Assembly: GCA_030679635.1 (NCBI GenBank)
Contig: JAUXSZ010000201.1
Location: forward strand, 1 to 6,822
DNA from: Sulfuricurvum sp.
GTDB taxonomy: Bacteria > Campylobacterota > Campylobacteria > Campylobacterales > Sulfurimonadaceae
DNA length: 6,822 bases
Direction: 5' to 3'
Numbering within the stretch: position 1 is the first letter of the stretch; each line of letters begins with the position of its first letter. The notes under the pieces are model-generated. The model was not told the origin of the DNA, ran no database searches, and worked only from the letters and a program-made list of their open reading frames with translations. The position numbers and the translations under genes were made by a program. Below are positions 1 through 5,779 of the stretch, in pieces.

Positions 1-1125
1 ATCCTCGACAAACGCCACCAACTTTTCATACAGCGCTTCTGCAGATGCCGCGATCTCTTTGGCATTGCGTTCTTGGTATTCGCTTCTCCATATATGCTCG
101 ATGGTACGGAGCGTCACGAGCAAGGTTGAAGGAGAGACGACCACGATATTTTGTTCATACGCCGTTTTGAAAAAGGTATTGTCTTTCTCCAGGGCAAGTA
201 AAAAAGCCCCTTCAATCGGCATGAAGAGAAGCACAAAGTCGAGCGTTTTGACTCCATTGAGCTGTTCATACCGTTTTTGGCTAAGCCCTTTGATATGGCC
301 GTGAATCGAAAGCAGATGCTGTTTGAGGGAGTGGGCACGTGACGCATCATCCTCTGCCCGGACAAAAGCTTCGTAGGCGACAAGCGACACTTTGGAGTCG
401 ATGATGATATCTTTATTTTGCGGCAAATGGACAATCACATCGGGGCGATAGATTTTCCCCTCTCCATCGCTCAGCGTGCTTTGGATCTCATACTCATGCC
501 CCTCGCGCAGACCGGACTCTTCCAATATACGTTCGAGAACGATCTCTCCCCAGTTCCCCTGGGTTTTGTTCTCGCCCTTGAGCGCATTGGTCAAATTGAT
601 GGCATCTTCGCTCAACCGTTCATTCAGCGATTTAAGCCGAACAATCTCATCTTTGATACTCTGCCGCTCTTTGGCGTCATGCAAAAAACGGTCTTCGCTT
701 TGTTTCGAAAACTGCGTAATCTGCTCTCTAAACGGTTTCAAAAGCAGATCGAGCCCTTTGGTATGAGCTTCGTCAAATGTTTTGGACTTTTGTTCAAAAA
801 TCTGCGTTGCCAAATGTTCAAACTGCGTTTTCATCTGCACTTTGGCTTCATCCAATAAACGGATTTTTTCCTCGAACGATCGGGTTGCCTCTTCGTTACG
901 GGTATGCAAAACGGCGTAATCCAATTCAAGGCCATTGTGCTTCTCTTTGAGATTATCGTAGCTGACGCGAAGGTGTTGATATTCGGAGTGCTCTTTCGTA
1001 TAGACATCCTGTAGCTGTCCCAACTGCATTTGCGAGGTTAGGTACTCTTGGCGCAAACGGATCCAGAGGTACAAACATCCTCCGGTTCCTAACACACTAA
1101 TGGGGAGAAGTATTTCAGTTATCAT
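1..1125 (-). CDS. rmuC: RmuC family protein (DNA recombination protein RmuC), 3' end cut by window edge
   Basis: This reading frame is open from ATG at 1125 to the window edge: 375 codons with no stop. E. coli RmuC is about 475 residues, so the C-terminal end is missing. Residues 3-22 form a hydrophobic N-terminal anchor, followed by a long charged region (about 25-170) that should be coiled coil. The RmuC domain then begins, with KGENKTQGNWGE at 183-194, RPDVIVHLP at 227-235, the IIIDSKVSL core at 240-248 and FMPIEGAF at 301-308. This D-S-K core resembles restriction-endonuclease-fold nucleases. RmuC limits DNA inversion at short inverted repeats in E. coli; its exact biochemical activity is poorly defined, so a nuclease role is family inference. 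ATG 1125 is the first ATG after an in-frame stop and gives the membrane anchor, but no clear Shine-Dalgarno precedes it. It lies 67 bases downstream of the SPFH gene on the same strand. Confidence 0.93.
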   Translation of the reverse strand, partial: MITEILLPISVLGTGGCLYLWIRLRQEYLTSQMQLGQLQDVYTKEHSEYQHLRVSYDNLKEKHNGLELDYAVLHTRNEEATRSFEEKIRLLDEAKVQMKTQFEHLATQIFEQKSKTFDEAHTKGLDLLLKPFREQITQFSKQSEDRFLHDAKERQSIKDEIVRLKSLNERLSEDAINLTNALKGENKTQGNWGEIVLERILEESGLREGHEYEIQSTLSDGEGKIYRPDVIVHLPQNKDIIIDSKVSLVAYEAFVRAEDDASRAHSLKQHLLSIHGHIKGLSQKRYEQLNGVKTLDFVLLFMPIEGAFLLALEKDNTFFKTAYEQNIVVVSPSTLLVTLRTIEHIWRSEYQERNAKEIAASAEALYEKLVAFVED

Positions 1126-1145
1126 GGCTATCAACTTTTTACTTC

Positions 1146-1151
1146 ATTATA
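1146..1151 (-). promoter_or_regulatory. Candidate -10 box (TATAAT) for rmuC
   Basis: Read on the minus strand, a perfect TATAAT lies 20 bases upstream of the rmuC ATG, in the gap after the SPFH gene. A start of transcription about 7 bases downstream would leave a leader of roughly 14 bases. No good -35 box is present: the best match is TCGACT with a 19-base spacer. In Campylobacterota the -35 is known to be weakly conserved, so this is plausible but unproven. Read-through from the NfeD-SPFH genes is also possible, since I see no terminator hairpin between them. Confidence 0.4.
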
Positions 1152-1192
1152 TCGATTCACCCTTGAGAGTAGTCGAAAAATGGCATGATGTC

Positions 1193-2110
1193 CTATTTTT
1201 TATCGCTCAGGCTGCTTCCCAAATACCCAAGAGCCCCCACTGCGCCCGCAAGGCTTTGCTGCCAATCCGCAGGCATAAAGACAACTTTCGCATTCTCTGC
1301 TGAACTCAAACTTTTCACGCTGTCGATGTAACGCTGTGCGAGCAGATAGTGCGGTGCCTCTTCTCCCCCGACCAGCCCTTGGGCGACAACAATCATCGCT
1401 TTTCGATCGCCATCCGCCAGTTCGACTTTGGCCTGCGCTTCGAGTTTTGCCGCTTCCAACCGCCCCTGTGCTTCGAGAATCACAGACTCTTTAAGCCCTT
1501 CAGCCTTTGCAATGGCCGCGCGTCTTTGACCGTCCGCGATCAAAATGGCGGCTTCACGCTCACGATCGGCAGAAGCCTGCCGCTCCATCGCTTCTTGAAG
1601 ATTCGCACTGGGACGAATGTCTTGCACTTCTAAATTCCCCAGAGTAAGCCCCCATCCGCTCATAGAATCACGAATTTTTTCTGCCACCTGCGCTTTAATC
1701 ACATCACGCTGTGAGAGCGATTCGTTGAGCGTCATCCCCCCGATGACCGCACGCAGTGTTGTCGTCGTCATATTGGATACGGCACTTTCAAAATTACTGA
1801 TGGAATAAGAGGCTTTGGAAGGATCCGTAACCCGATAAAAGACAACGGCGCTGATAATCACAACGGCGTTGTCTTTTGTGATGACCTCCTGCTCGCGCGT
1901 TTGCAAAATGAGTTCTTTGGTCACTATCTTGTAGGAGACAATATCTACTATCGGGATCAACAAATGCAGCCCCGGCAAAAGAGTCGTATGGTATTTACCC
2001 AAACGCTCTACAACCCACTCCTCCCCCTGAGGGACAATGCGAACCATCTGAGAGAGGGCATAGACGACCCCCCCGATCAGAACTAACGAAAAAATAATAC
2101 TTGCATCCAT
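1193..2110 (-). CDS. qmcA: SPFH/stomatin-like membrane protein, QmcA type (paraslipin)
   Basis: This is a 305-residue protein, the same length as E. coli QmcA. It has one N-terminal membrane segment (about residues 4-22), then the SPFH (band 7) domain starting at VPQGEEWVVERLGKY (26-40). Within it PGLHLLIP (46-53), QEVITKDNAVV (74-84) and LSQRDVI (132-138) are family landmarks. An Ala/Glu-rich helical stretch (about 175-245) follows, with repeats of the AEG/AQG type expected for the oligomerising coiled coil. The tail KVVFMPAD (275-282) matches the KVVMMP region of QmcA. Such proteins form ring- or cage-like oligomers in the inner membrane, linked to membrane microdomains and to FtsH-type proteolysis. 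ATG 2110 is fixed by AAGGAG seven bases upstream. The gene follows an NfeD gene by 11 bases, the classic operon partner (ybbJ beside qmcA in E. coli). The symbol is by family resemblance; paralogy with other slipins is not excluded. Confidence 0.93.
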   Translation of the reverse strand: MDASIIFSLVLIGGVVYALSQMVRIVPQGEEWVVERLGKYHTTLLPGLHLLIPIVDIVSYKIVTKELILQTREQEVITKDNAVVIISAVVFYRVTDPSKASYSISNFESAVSNMTTTTLRAVIGGMTLNESLSQRDVIKAQVAEKIRDSMSGWGLTLGNLEVQDIRPSANLQEAMERQASADREREAAILIADGQRRAAIAKAEGLKESVILEAQGRLEAAKLEAQAKVELADGDRKAMIVVAQGLVGGEEAPHYLLAQRYIDSVKSLSSAENAKVVFMPADWQQSLAGAVGALGYLGSSLSDKK

Positions 2111-2113
2111 AAC

Positions 2114-2124
2114 CTTACTCCTTA
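2114..2124 (-). promoter_or_regulatory. Ribosome binding site of the SPFH gene overlapping the nfeD stop codon
   Basis: Read on the minus strand the junction is TATAAGGAGTAAGGTT followed by ATG. The TAA that ends the NfeD gene is the start of the TAAGGAG Shine-Dalgarno of the SPFH gene, so a terminating ribosome sits on the next initiation site. This decides the start at 2110 and suggests translational coupling of the pair. Confidence 0.7.
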
Positions 2125-2556
2125 TATTTTCTCAACAATGACCGTGTTCCCACGCAGTTCAATAACCCGTACTTCTGTATGCGCATCGATCCCGCCAGCA
2201 ACCGACATGGCCGGCCAACGGCGTGCACCTACGATGGGGGTATACAGTTCAACGGTACCTTCTTGATGCTCCGATATTGCGGTGGTACTCTTTCCCATAA
2301 TCCCGACAAATTCATTGTGCGTTCCGATGGCATCTGCTTCATCGTCTCCTACGCGGCGCTTTATAAATGCGATGGCCCCAATGATCATAAAGGCAGAAGC
2401 AACCATCAACTGCCAAAAGAGCATCTCCGGAAAGAAAAAGGCGACGGCAGCGGCACATATAAAACCGATTCCCGCAAACAAGGCAAAAAAAGTCGGCAAT
2501 ATCATCTCCACCACAAAAGAAATAACCCCTAAAATAAGCCAAACATAATACGACAT
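2122..2556 (-). CDS. NfeD-like membrane protein (short NfeD1b form, YbbJ type)
   Basis: This is a 144-residue protein of the short NfeD class, which lacks the ClpP-like protease domain of long NfeD. Three hydrophobic segments are seen at about residues 4-20, 23-42 and 48-65, followed by a basic KRRVGDDEAD linker (66-75). A soluble C-terminal domain (about 80-144) is rich in short beta strands and Gly, with GTVELYTPIVGARRWPAMS at 100-118. This is where the OB-fold of the family lies. The OB-fold part is a little unusual: an extra PIVG segment sits between the strand and the conserved W-A. Family knowledge says these proteins pair with SPFH proteins in the membrane; here the partner gene starts 11 bases downstream. 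ATG 2556 is supported by an AGAGG motif eight bases upstream. It is read away from the ychJ-like gene across a 116-base divergent region. Confidence 0.9.
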   Translation of the reverse strand: MSYYVWLILGVISFVVEMILPTFFALFAGIGFICAAAVAFFFPEMLFWQLMVASAFMIIGAIAFIKRRVGDDEADAIGTHNEFVGIMGKSTTAISEHQEGTVELYTPIVGARRWPAMSVAGGIDAHTEVRVIELRGNTVIVEKI

Positions 2557-2672
2557 GCAATGTACCTCTTGTGAATTAAATTTGCTAGATTTAAGCGTAC
2601 ATCGTTTACCCTTATTTCATCCTTATTCACAAAAATCATCCAATTCTAAGGGCAATTATTTTATCATTTGCT
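2557..2672. promoter_or_regulatory. Divergent intergenic region between nfeD-qmcA and the ychJ-like gene
   Basis: This AT-rich 116-base stretch must hold promoters for both directions, but no box pair is convincing. Two small repeats stand out. One is an inverted repeat with 6-base arms, TTAAAT at 2576-2581 and ATTTAA at 2589-2594, around a 7-base centre. The other is a direct repeat CCTTATT at 2610-2616 and 2621-2627, offset by 11 bases, close to one helical turn. A TATCAT at 2662-2667 lies only five bases before the ATG at 2673; if used as a -10 box it would make a nearly leaderless message. All these are short enough to arise by chance in AT-rich DNA. Confidence 0.4.
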
Positions 2673-3071
2673 ATGAAAATATCACCCAATCATTCCTGCC
2701 CCTGTCACAGCGGCGAAAAGTACAAAAAATGTTGTCAGCCTTATCACAAAGGTATTCTCCCCTCCAATCCTCTTAAGCTCATGCGCTCACGCTATTGCGC
2801 CTATGTTCTTGGCCTATCCGATTACATTATCGGCACCACCCATTGCAATAATCCGGATTTTACCGATGACCTCGTTTTGTGGCGTACGAGTATTCACACA
2901 TTTGCTCAGACAACGGAATTCACCGGATTAAAAATTATTGAGTTTCTCGACGGCGAAAGTGTCGCCTACGTCACGTTTGAAGCGCTACTAAACAACACAC
3001 CGTTTACCGAAAAAAGCCGATTTTTGAACGTTGAGGGAAGATGGCTTTATGAGCGCGGCGAATTTCACTAG
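2673..3071 (+). CDS. YchJ-family (UPF0225) protein with one N-terminal SEC-C zinc motif
   Basis: This 132-residue protein opens with the SEC-C motif CPCHSGEKYKKCC (residues 9-21), whose C9, C11, C20 and C21/H25 would bind zinc. The second Gly of the usual CPCGSG is His here. YchJ-family landmarks follow: LMRSRYCAYVLGLSDYI at 36-52, then a small NTF2-like alpha/beta domain ending in EKSRFLNVEGRWLYERGE (113-130). E. coli YchJ is about 152 residues with SEC-C motifs at both ends; this protein stops where the second would begin, a form seen in other bacteria. Cellular function is unknown; SEC-C motifs elsewhere (SecA) bind zinc and contact partner proteins. No clear Shine-Dalgarno precedes ATG 2673, but an earlier start would not add conserved sequence. 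The next gene follows after 37 bases on the same strand. Confidence 0.88.
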   Translation: MKISPNHSCPCHSGEKYKKCCQPYHKGILPSNPLKLMRSRYCAYVLGLSDYIIGTTHCNNPDFTDDLVLWRTSIHTFAQTTEFTGLKIIEFLDGESVAYVTFEALLNNTPFTEKSRFLNVEGRWLYERGEFH

Positions 3072-3108
3072 CAATCGAATCTCACAATCTTTAAGATACA
3101 ATCAGCCC

Positions 3109-3564
3109 ATGAAATATCTCTTGATTCTCCCTTTGTTACTGTTTCACCTGAATGGGGAGGAGATTAACGGTTACGCAACGGTAGGAATCCTTTCGCATCA
3201 TTTCGATACCAATGAAGGGGAACCGTTCAACGAAAACCACAAAGCCTATGGTGCAGAAATCGATCTCGATCAGCGCTATGCATTAGCCTATCTTCACATG
3301 ATCAACTCACGCGGCAAAGAAACCGATATCGGTACCATCGGCTATCGATATAATCTTTATGGCCCTTTTGGGATATACGGTGTTGTAGGATATCAACGGG
3401 GATACTGCTTTGACGGCCTTAAATCGGTTGAGTGCACCGAAGGAAAAGAGAATTCAGGTGTTGCCTTCATGCCGATGCTCTATTATCGGCATAACTATTT
3501 TACTCTCGATCTAATCGCTCAAGACGCTATGATCGCCCTCAAACTCAATCTCAAACTGTTTTAG
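3109..3564 (+). CDS. Small exported protein, probable outer-membrane beta-barrel of unknown function
   Basis: I do not recognise this protein. The chosen ATG at 3109 starts a 151-residue product with a short Sec-type signal peptide: Lys at 2, a Leu-rich core at 4-12, then HLNGEE where cleavage is likely after about residue 16. An upstream ATG at 3031 in the same frame would bury the signal and overlap the preceding gene, so I reject it. The mature part is rich in Tyr, Gly and alternating hydrophobic/polar residues, e.g. TDIGTIGYRYNLYG (72-85), FGIYGVVGYQ (87-96) and MPMLYYRHNYFTLDLIAQ (121-138). It ends KLNLKLF with a terminal Phe, as in substrates of the BAM machinery. Two Cys (100, 109) flank a possible loop and could form a disulfide. 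Size and pattern resemble small 8-stranded barrels such as PagP or PagL-like proteins, but no catalytic motif is evident. It lies 37 bases after the ychJ-like gene and may share its transcript. Confidence 0.75.
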   Translation: MKYLLILPLLLFHLNGEEINGYATVGILSHHFDTNEGEPFNENHKAYGAEIDLDQRYALAYLHMINSRGKETDIGTIGYRYNLYGPFGIYGVVGYQRGYCFDGLKSVECTEGKENSGVAFMPMLYYRHNYFTLDLIAQDAMIALKLNLKLF

Positions 3565-3587
3565 CACGCCCCCTTTTTTTCTATTGC

Positions 3588-3616
3588 TTGACAACCTAAG
3601 AACGATAGTTTATAAT
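3588..3616 (+). promoter_or_regulatory. Consensus sigma70 promoter for rho-murI-dnaX
   Basis: TTGACA at 3588-3593 and TATAAT at 3611-3616 are both perfect matches to the sigma70 consensus, with the optimal 17-base spacer. Transcription should start near 3622-3624, giving a leader of about 76 bases before the rho ATG at 3700. A run of seven T at 3574-3580 lies eight bases upstream of the -35 box and could act as an UP-like element. A promoter this perfect is unusual for a regulated gene and implies high initiation with control at a later step. Confidence 0.85.
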
Positions 3617-3631
3617 GTCGGTAACAATCTA

Positions 3632-3687
3632 ATGACCTGTCAATGACATCTCACCCAAATCTCACCAATTCAATCTACACACTTTAA
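3632..3687 (+). other. Two overlapping short reading frames in the rho leader (speculative)
   Basis: Between the promoter and rho lie ATG 3632 to TGA 3646 (MTCQ) and, overlapping by ATGA, ATG 3643 to TAA 3687 (14 residues, MTSHPNLTNSIYTL). The TAA of the second frame runs into the AAGG of the rho Shine-Dalgarno (TAAGG, 3685-3689; ten bases before ATG 3700). Neither has a good ribosome binding site of its own. If translated, ribosomes would cover the G-free tract and end on the rho start region. Chance occurrence in such a short leader is quite possible. Confidence 0.25.
3646..3687 (+). promoter_or_regulatory. G-free, C-rich tract in the rho leader: candidate rut (Rho-binding) site
   Basis: These 42 bases contain no G and 15 C, with about nine pyrimidine-C dinucleotides spread along the tract, and so should be unstructured in RNA. 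That is the known signature of Rho loading sites, where the Rho N-terminal domain grips YC dimers. In E. coli the rho gene is autoregulated by Rho-dependent termination in its leader. The same role here is inference from composition and position: downstream of the promoter and upstream of the start codon. Confidence 0.45.
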
Positions 3688-3699
3688 GGCTTTCATCTA

Positions 3700-5025
3700 A
3701 TGAGCGATACCGCAAAAACCCCTAGAAACAATTCTAAAAATCGTACCCACACCCCAGTAGAAGGGTTCACGATTGAAGCGCTTCGTACCAAATCTCTCGA
3801 AGAACTTCTTGTCATTGCCGCCTCACTGAGTGTCGAAGATCCAAATGAGCTTAAACGCCAAGATTTGATCTTCGAAATTCTCAAAACACAAGTGCAGCAA
3901 GGGGGATTCATCCTCTTTACGGGTATTTTGGAAATTATGCAAGACGGCTATGGCTTCTTGAGAGCGATTGACCAAGGGTTCAGCGATTCCATGCACGATG
4001 CCTATGTTTCAAGCACCCAGATTCGCCGTTTTGCCTTGCGTAATGGGGATATCGTTACCGGACAAGTACGCGCACCCAAAGACCAAGAGCGTTATTACGC
4101 CCTCCTCAAAGTCGAAGCCATCAACTACCTCCCGCCTGAGGAGAGCAAAAAACGTCCTCTGTTTGAAAACCTTACCCCCCTCTATGCGCTGGAACAAATC
4201 AAACTCGAATACCAACCAACCCGCCTTACGGGACGGATGATGGATCTTTTCTCACCTATAGGAAAAGGGCAGCGCGGACTTATTGTTGCCCCTCCCCGTT
4301 CGGGTAAAACAGAACTCATGAAAGAGATCGCACACGGGATTACGAACAATCATCCCGAAATTGAGCTCATGGTCCTGCTCGTTGATGAACGTCCCGAAGA
4401 GGTCACCGACATGGAACGCTCCGTCAAAGGGGAAGTCTACAGTTCGACGTTCGATGAACCTGCTAAAAATCACGTAAAAGTCGCCGAGATGGTGATCGAG
4501 CGGGCAAAACGCCGTGTAGAGCTGGGCAAAGATGTCGTCATCCTGCTCGATTCTATCACCCGCTTAGCACGTGCGTACAACACCGTCACCCCAAGCTCAG
4601 GAAAAGTCCTCTCAGGGGGAGTCGATGCGAACGCTCTGCACAAACCAAAACGGTTCTTCGGTGCGGCACGTAACATCGAAAACGGAGGAAGCCTCACGAT
4701 CATCGCTACCGCCCTCGTCGAAACGGGAAGCAAAATGGACGAGGTTATTTTTGAAGAGTTCAAAGGGACCGGAAACTCCGAAGTTGTCCTCAGCCGTAAA
4801 ATCTCTGAACGTCGTATCTATCCTGCCATCGATATTCTCAAATCGGGAACGCGAAAAGAGGAGCTTCTTTTGGGAACAGATGTTTTGCAAAAAGTGTTTA
4901 TTTTACGTTCAATGCTGCATAAGCAAGAAGATGAAGTGGAAGCGTTACGCTTCCTCTACAGTACCATGAACAAAAGCAAGAGCAACAGCGAATTCCTCGA
5001 CAGCATGAACGAGTCGACCAAATAA
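3700..5025 (+). CDS. rho: Transcription termination factor Rho
   Basis: This 441-residue protein is a complete Rho, the hexameric RNA-dependent ATPase that ends transcription. Residues 1-20 are a short polar basic tail. The N-terminal helical and cold-shock RNA-binding domain spans about 30-145, with ILEIMQDGYGFLR at 76-88, DAYVSSTQIRRF at 100-111 and ALLKVEAIN at 134-142. The ATPase core has Walker A APPRSGKT (197-204), the catalytic Glu in VDERPEE (E230), Walker B VVILLD (279-284), the Q-loop SGKVLSGGVDAN (300-311), the R-loop GAARNIENGGS (321-331) and SGTRKEELL (382-390), whose Arg385 corresponds to the arginine finger. Walker A reads R-S where E. coli has K-A (181-182), a common variant outside gammaproteobacteria. 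No large insertion is seen. TAAGG ten bases upstream supports ATG 3700. It is the first gene of a packed operon: the stop is one base before murI. Confidence 0.98.
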   Translation: MSDTAKTPRNNSKNRTHTPVEGFTIEALRTKSLEELLVIAASLSVEDPNELKRQDLIFEILKTQVQQGGFILFTGILEIMQDGYGFLRAIDQGFSDSMHDAYVSSTQIRRFALRNGDIVTGQVRAPKDQERYYALLKVEAINYLPPEESKKRPLFENLTPLYALEQIKLEYQPTRLTGRMMDLFSPIGKGQRGLIVAPPRSGKTELMKEIAHGITNNHPEIELMVLLVDERPEEVTDMERSVKGEVYSSTFDEPAKNHVKVAEMVIERAKRRVELGKDVVILLDSITRLARAYNTVTPSSGKVLSGGVDANALHKPKRFFGAARNIENGGSLTIIATALVETGSKMDEVIFEEFKGTGNSEVVLSRKISERRIYPAIDILKSGTRKEELLLGTDVLQKVFILRSMLHKQEDEVEALRFLYSTMNKSKSNSEFLDSMNESTK

Positions 5026-5026
5026 A

Positions 5027-5779
5027 ATGCGTGTTGGAGTCTTTGACAGCGGCGTTGGGGGCTTAAGCGTCGTCAAATCGTTGCTTGAGCACAAGCTTTT
5101 TGAAGAGATCATCTATTTTGGTGATACCGCCCGTGTCCCGTATGGGGTCAAAGATCAAAACACCATCATCCGCTACTCCCTCGAAGCCCTTGAATTTTTT
5201 AAAAACTTTGAAATCGATCTCTTAATTACGGCGTGCAATACCGTCAGCGCCTATGCTCTGAGCGAAATGCGGCTTCACAGCGACTGCGATGTCATCGGCG
5301 TTGTCGAGCCGGGAGTTTTAGCCCTTAAAAACGCCATCCCCGATACCGATGCCGACATCCTGATTCTCGGCACAAAAGCGACGGTCAAATCGCAAGCCTA
5401 TGAAAAAGGGCTACAAGAGCTCGGCTATCATAACCTTAGTGCCATTGCCACAACCCTGCTCGTCCCCATCGTTGAAGAAGGGTTGTATGAGGGAGAGATA
5501 CTACAAAGCACGTTGCACCATTATTTTAAAGATTTACCAAAAATCCCCGATGCCATCATCCTCGGATGCACCCATTTCCCCCTTGTAGCCGATGCGATAC
5601 ATAACTATTTTGAGGGGCAAAGCACCTTAATCCACTCAGGTGAAGCGATTGTTGAATATCTAGAGAGCCATTATGATTTTACAAAACGCTTTGAGCACAC
5701 GGAGCTTAAATTTTTTGCTTCCGAAAATCCAGAAGGGCTGCGTAAAACAGCCCGCGAATGGCTAGGAGAAAACATATGA
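5027..5779 (+). CDS. murI: Glutamate racemase MurI
   Basis: This 250-residue cytoplasmic, cofactor-independent racemase converts L- to D-glutamate for MurD in peptidoglycan precursor synthesis. It opens with VGVFDSGVGGLSV (3-15), carrying Asp7-Ser8. The two catalytic cysteines are in TACNTVSA (C70) and LGCTHFPL (C181), with H183 and E150 at the expected sites of the active-site pairs. As I recall, these numbers match H. pylori MurI exactly, which supports a Campylobacterota origin. The substrate-binding GDTARVPYG is at 32-40 and GTKATVKSQAY at 115-125. Length is normal for the family. ATG 5027 lies one base after the rho stop with no clear Shine-Dalgarno, so initiation probably depends on ribosomes finishing rho. 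The 3' end overlaps dnaX by four bases (ATGA). No regulatory N-terminal extension of the E. coli type, which responds to UDP-MurNAc-Ala, is present. Confidence 0.97.
   Translation: MRVGVFDSGVGGLSVVKSLLEHKLFEEIIYFGDTARVPYGVKDQNTIIRYSLEALEFFKNFEIDLLITACNTVSAYALSEMRLHSDCDVIGVVEPGVLALKNAIPDTDADILILGTKATVKSQAYEKGLQELGYHNLSAIATTLLVPIVEEGLYEGEILQSTLHHYFKDLPKIPDAIILGCTHFPLVADAIHNYFEGQSTLIHSGEAIVEYLESHYDFTKRFEHTELKFFASENPEGLRKTAREWLGENI
5764..5768 (+). promoter_or_regulatory. Shine-Dalgarno of dnaX inside the end of murI
   Basis: AGGAG lies seven bases before the dnaX ATG at 5776, within the last codons of murI. It fixes the dnaX start and the ATGA overlap (5776-5779). Unlike murI, dnaX therefore has a strong initiation signal of its own. 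Confidence 0.75.

Noticed and set aside
114..858. Open frames of about 80-146 codons on both strands within the rmuC region
   Set aside because: They are shadows of the rmuC frame, which translates without a break from 1125 to the window edge and carries the family motifs.
3031..3108. Earlier in-frame ATG for the barrel-protein gene
   Set aside because: It would overlap the end of the ychJ-like gene and place 26 residues before a clear signal peptide that starts with MKYLL at 3109.
3565..3581. C5T7 run after the barrel-protein gene as an intrinsic terminator
   Set aside because: There is no G-rich partner upstream to form a stem, so the T run alone is not a terminator. It may instead belong to the upstream part of the rho promoter.
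4009..4890. Minus-strand and alternate-frame open stretches inside rho
   Set aside because: They show no family motifs or ribosome sites and lie wholly within an unmistakable rho reading frame.
3700..5025. Walker A R-S in Rho (K-A in E. coli) as a sign of bicyclomycin resistance or unusual function
   Set aside because: The same residues occur in Rho of many bacteria outside the gammaproteobacteria, so this is ordinary family variation.
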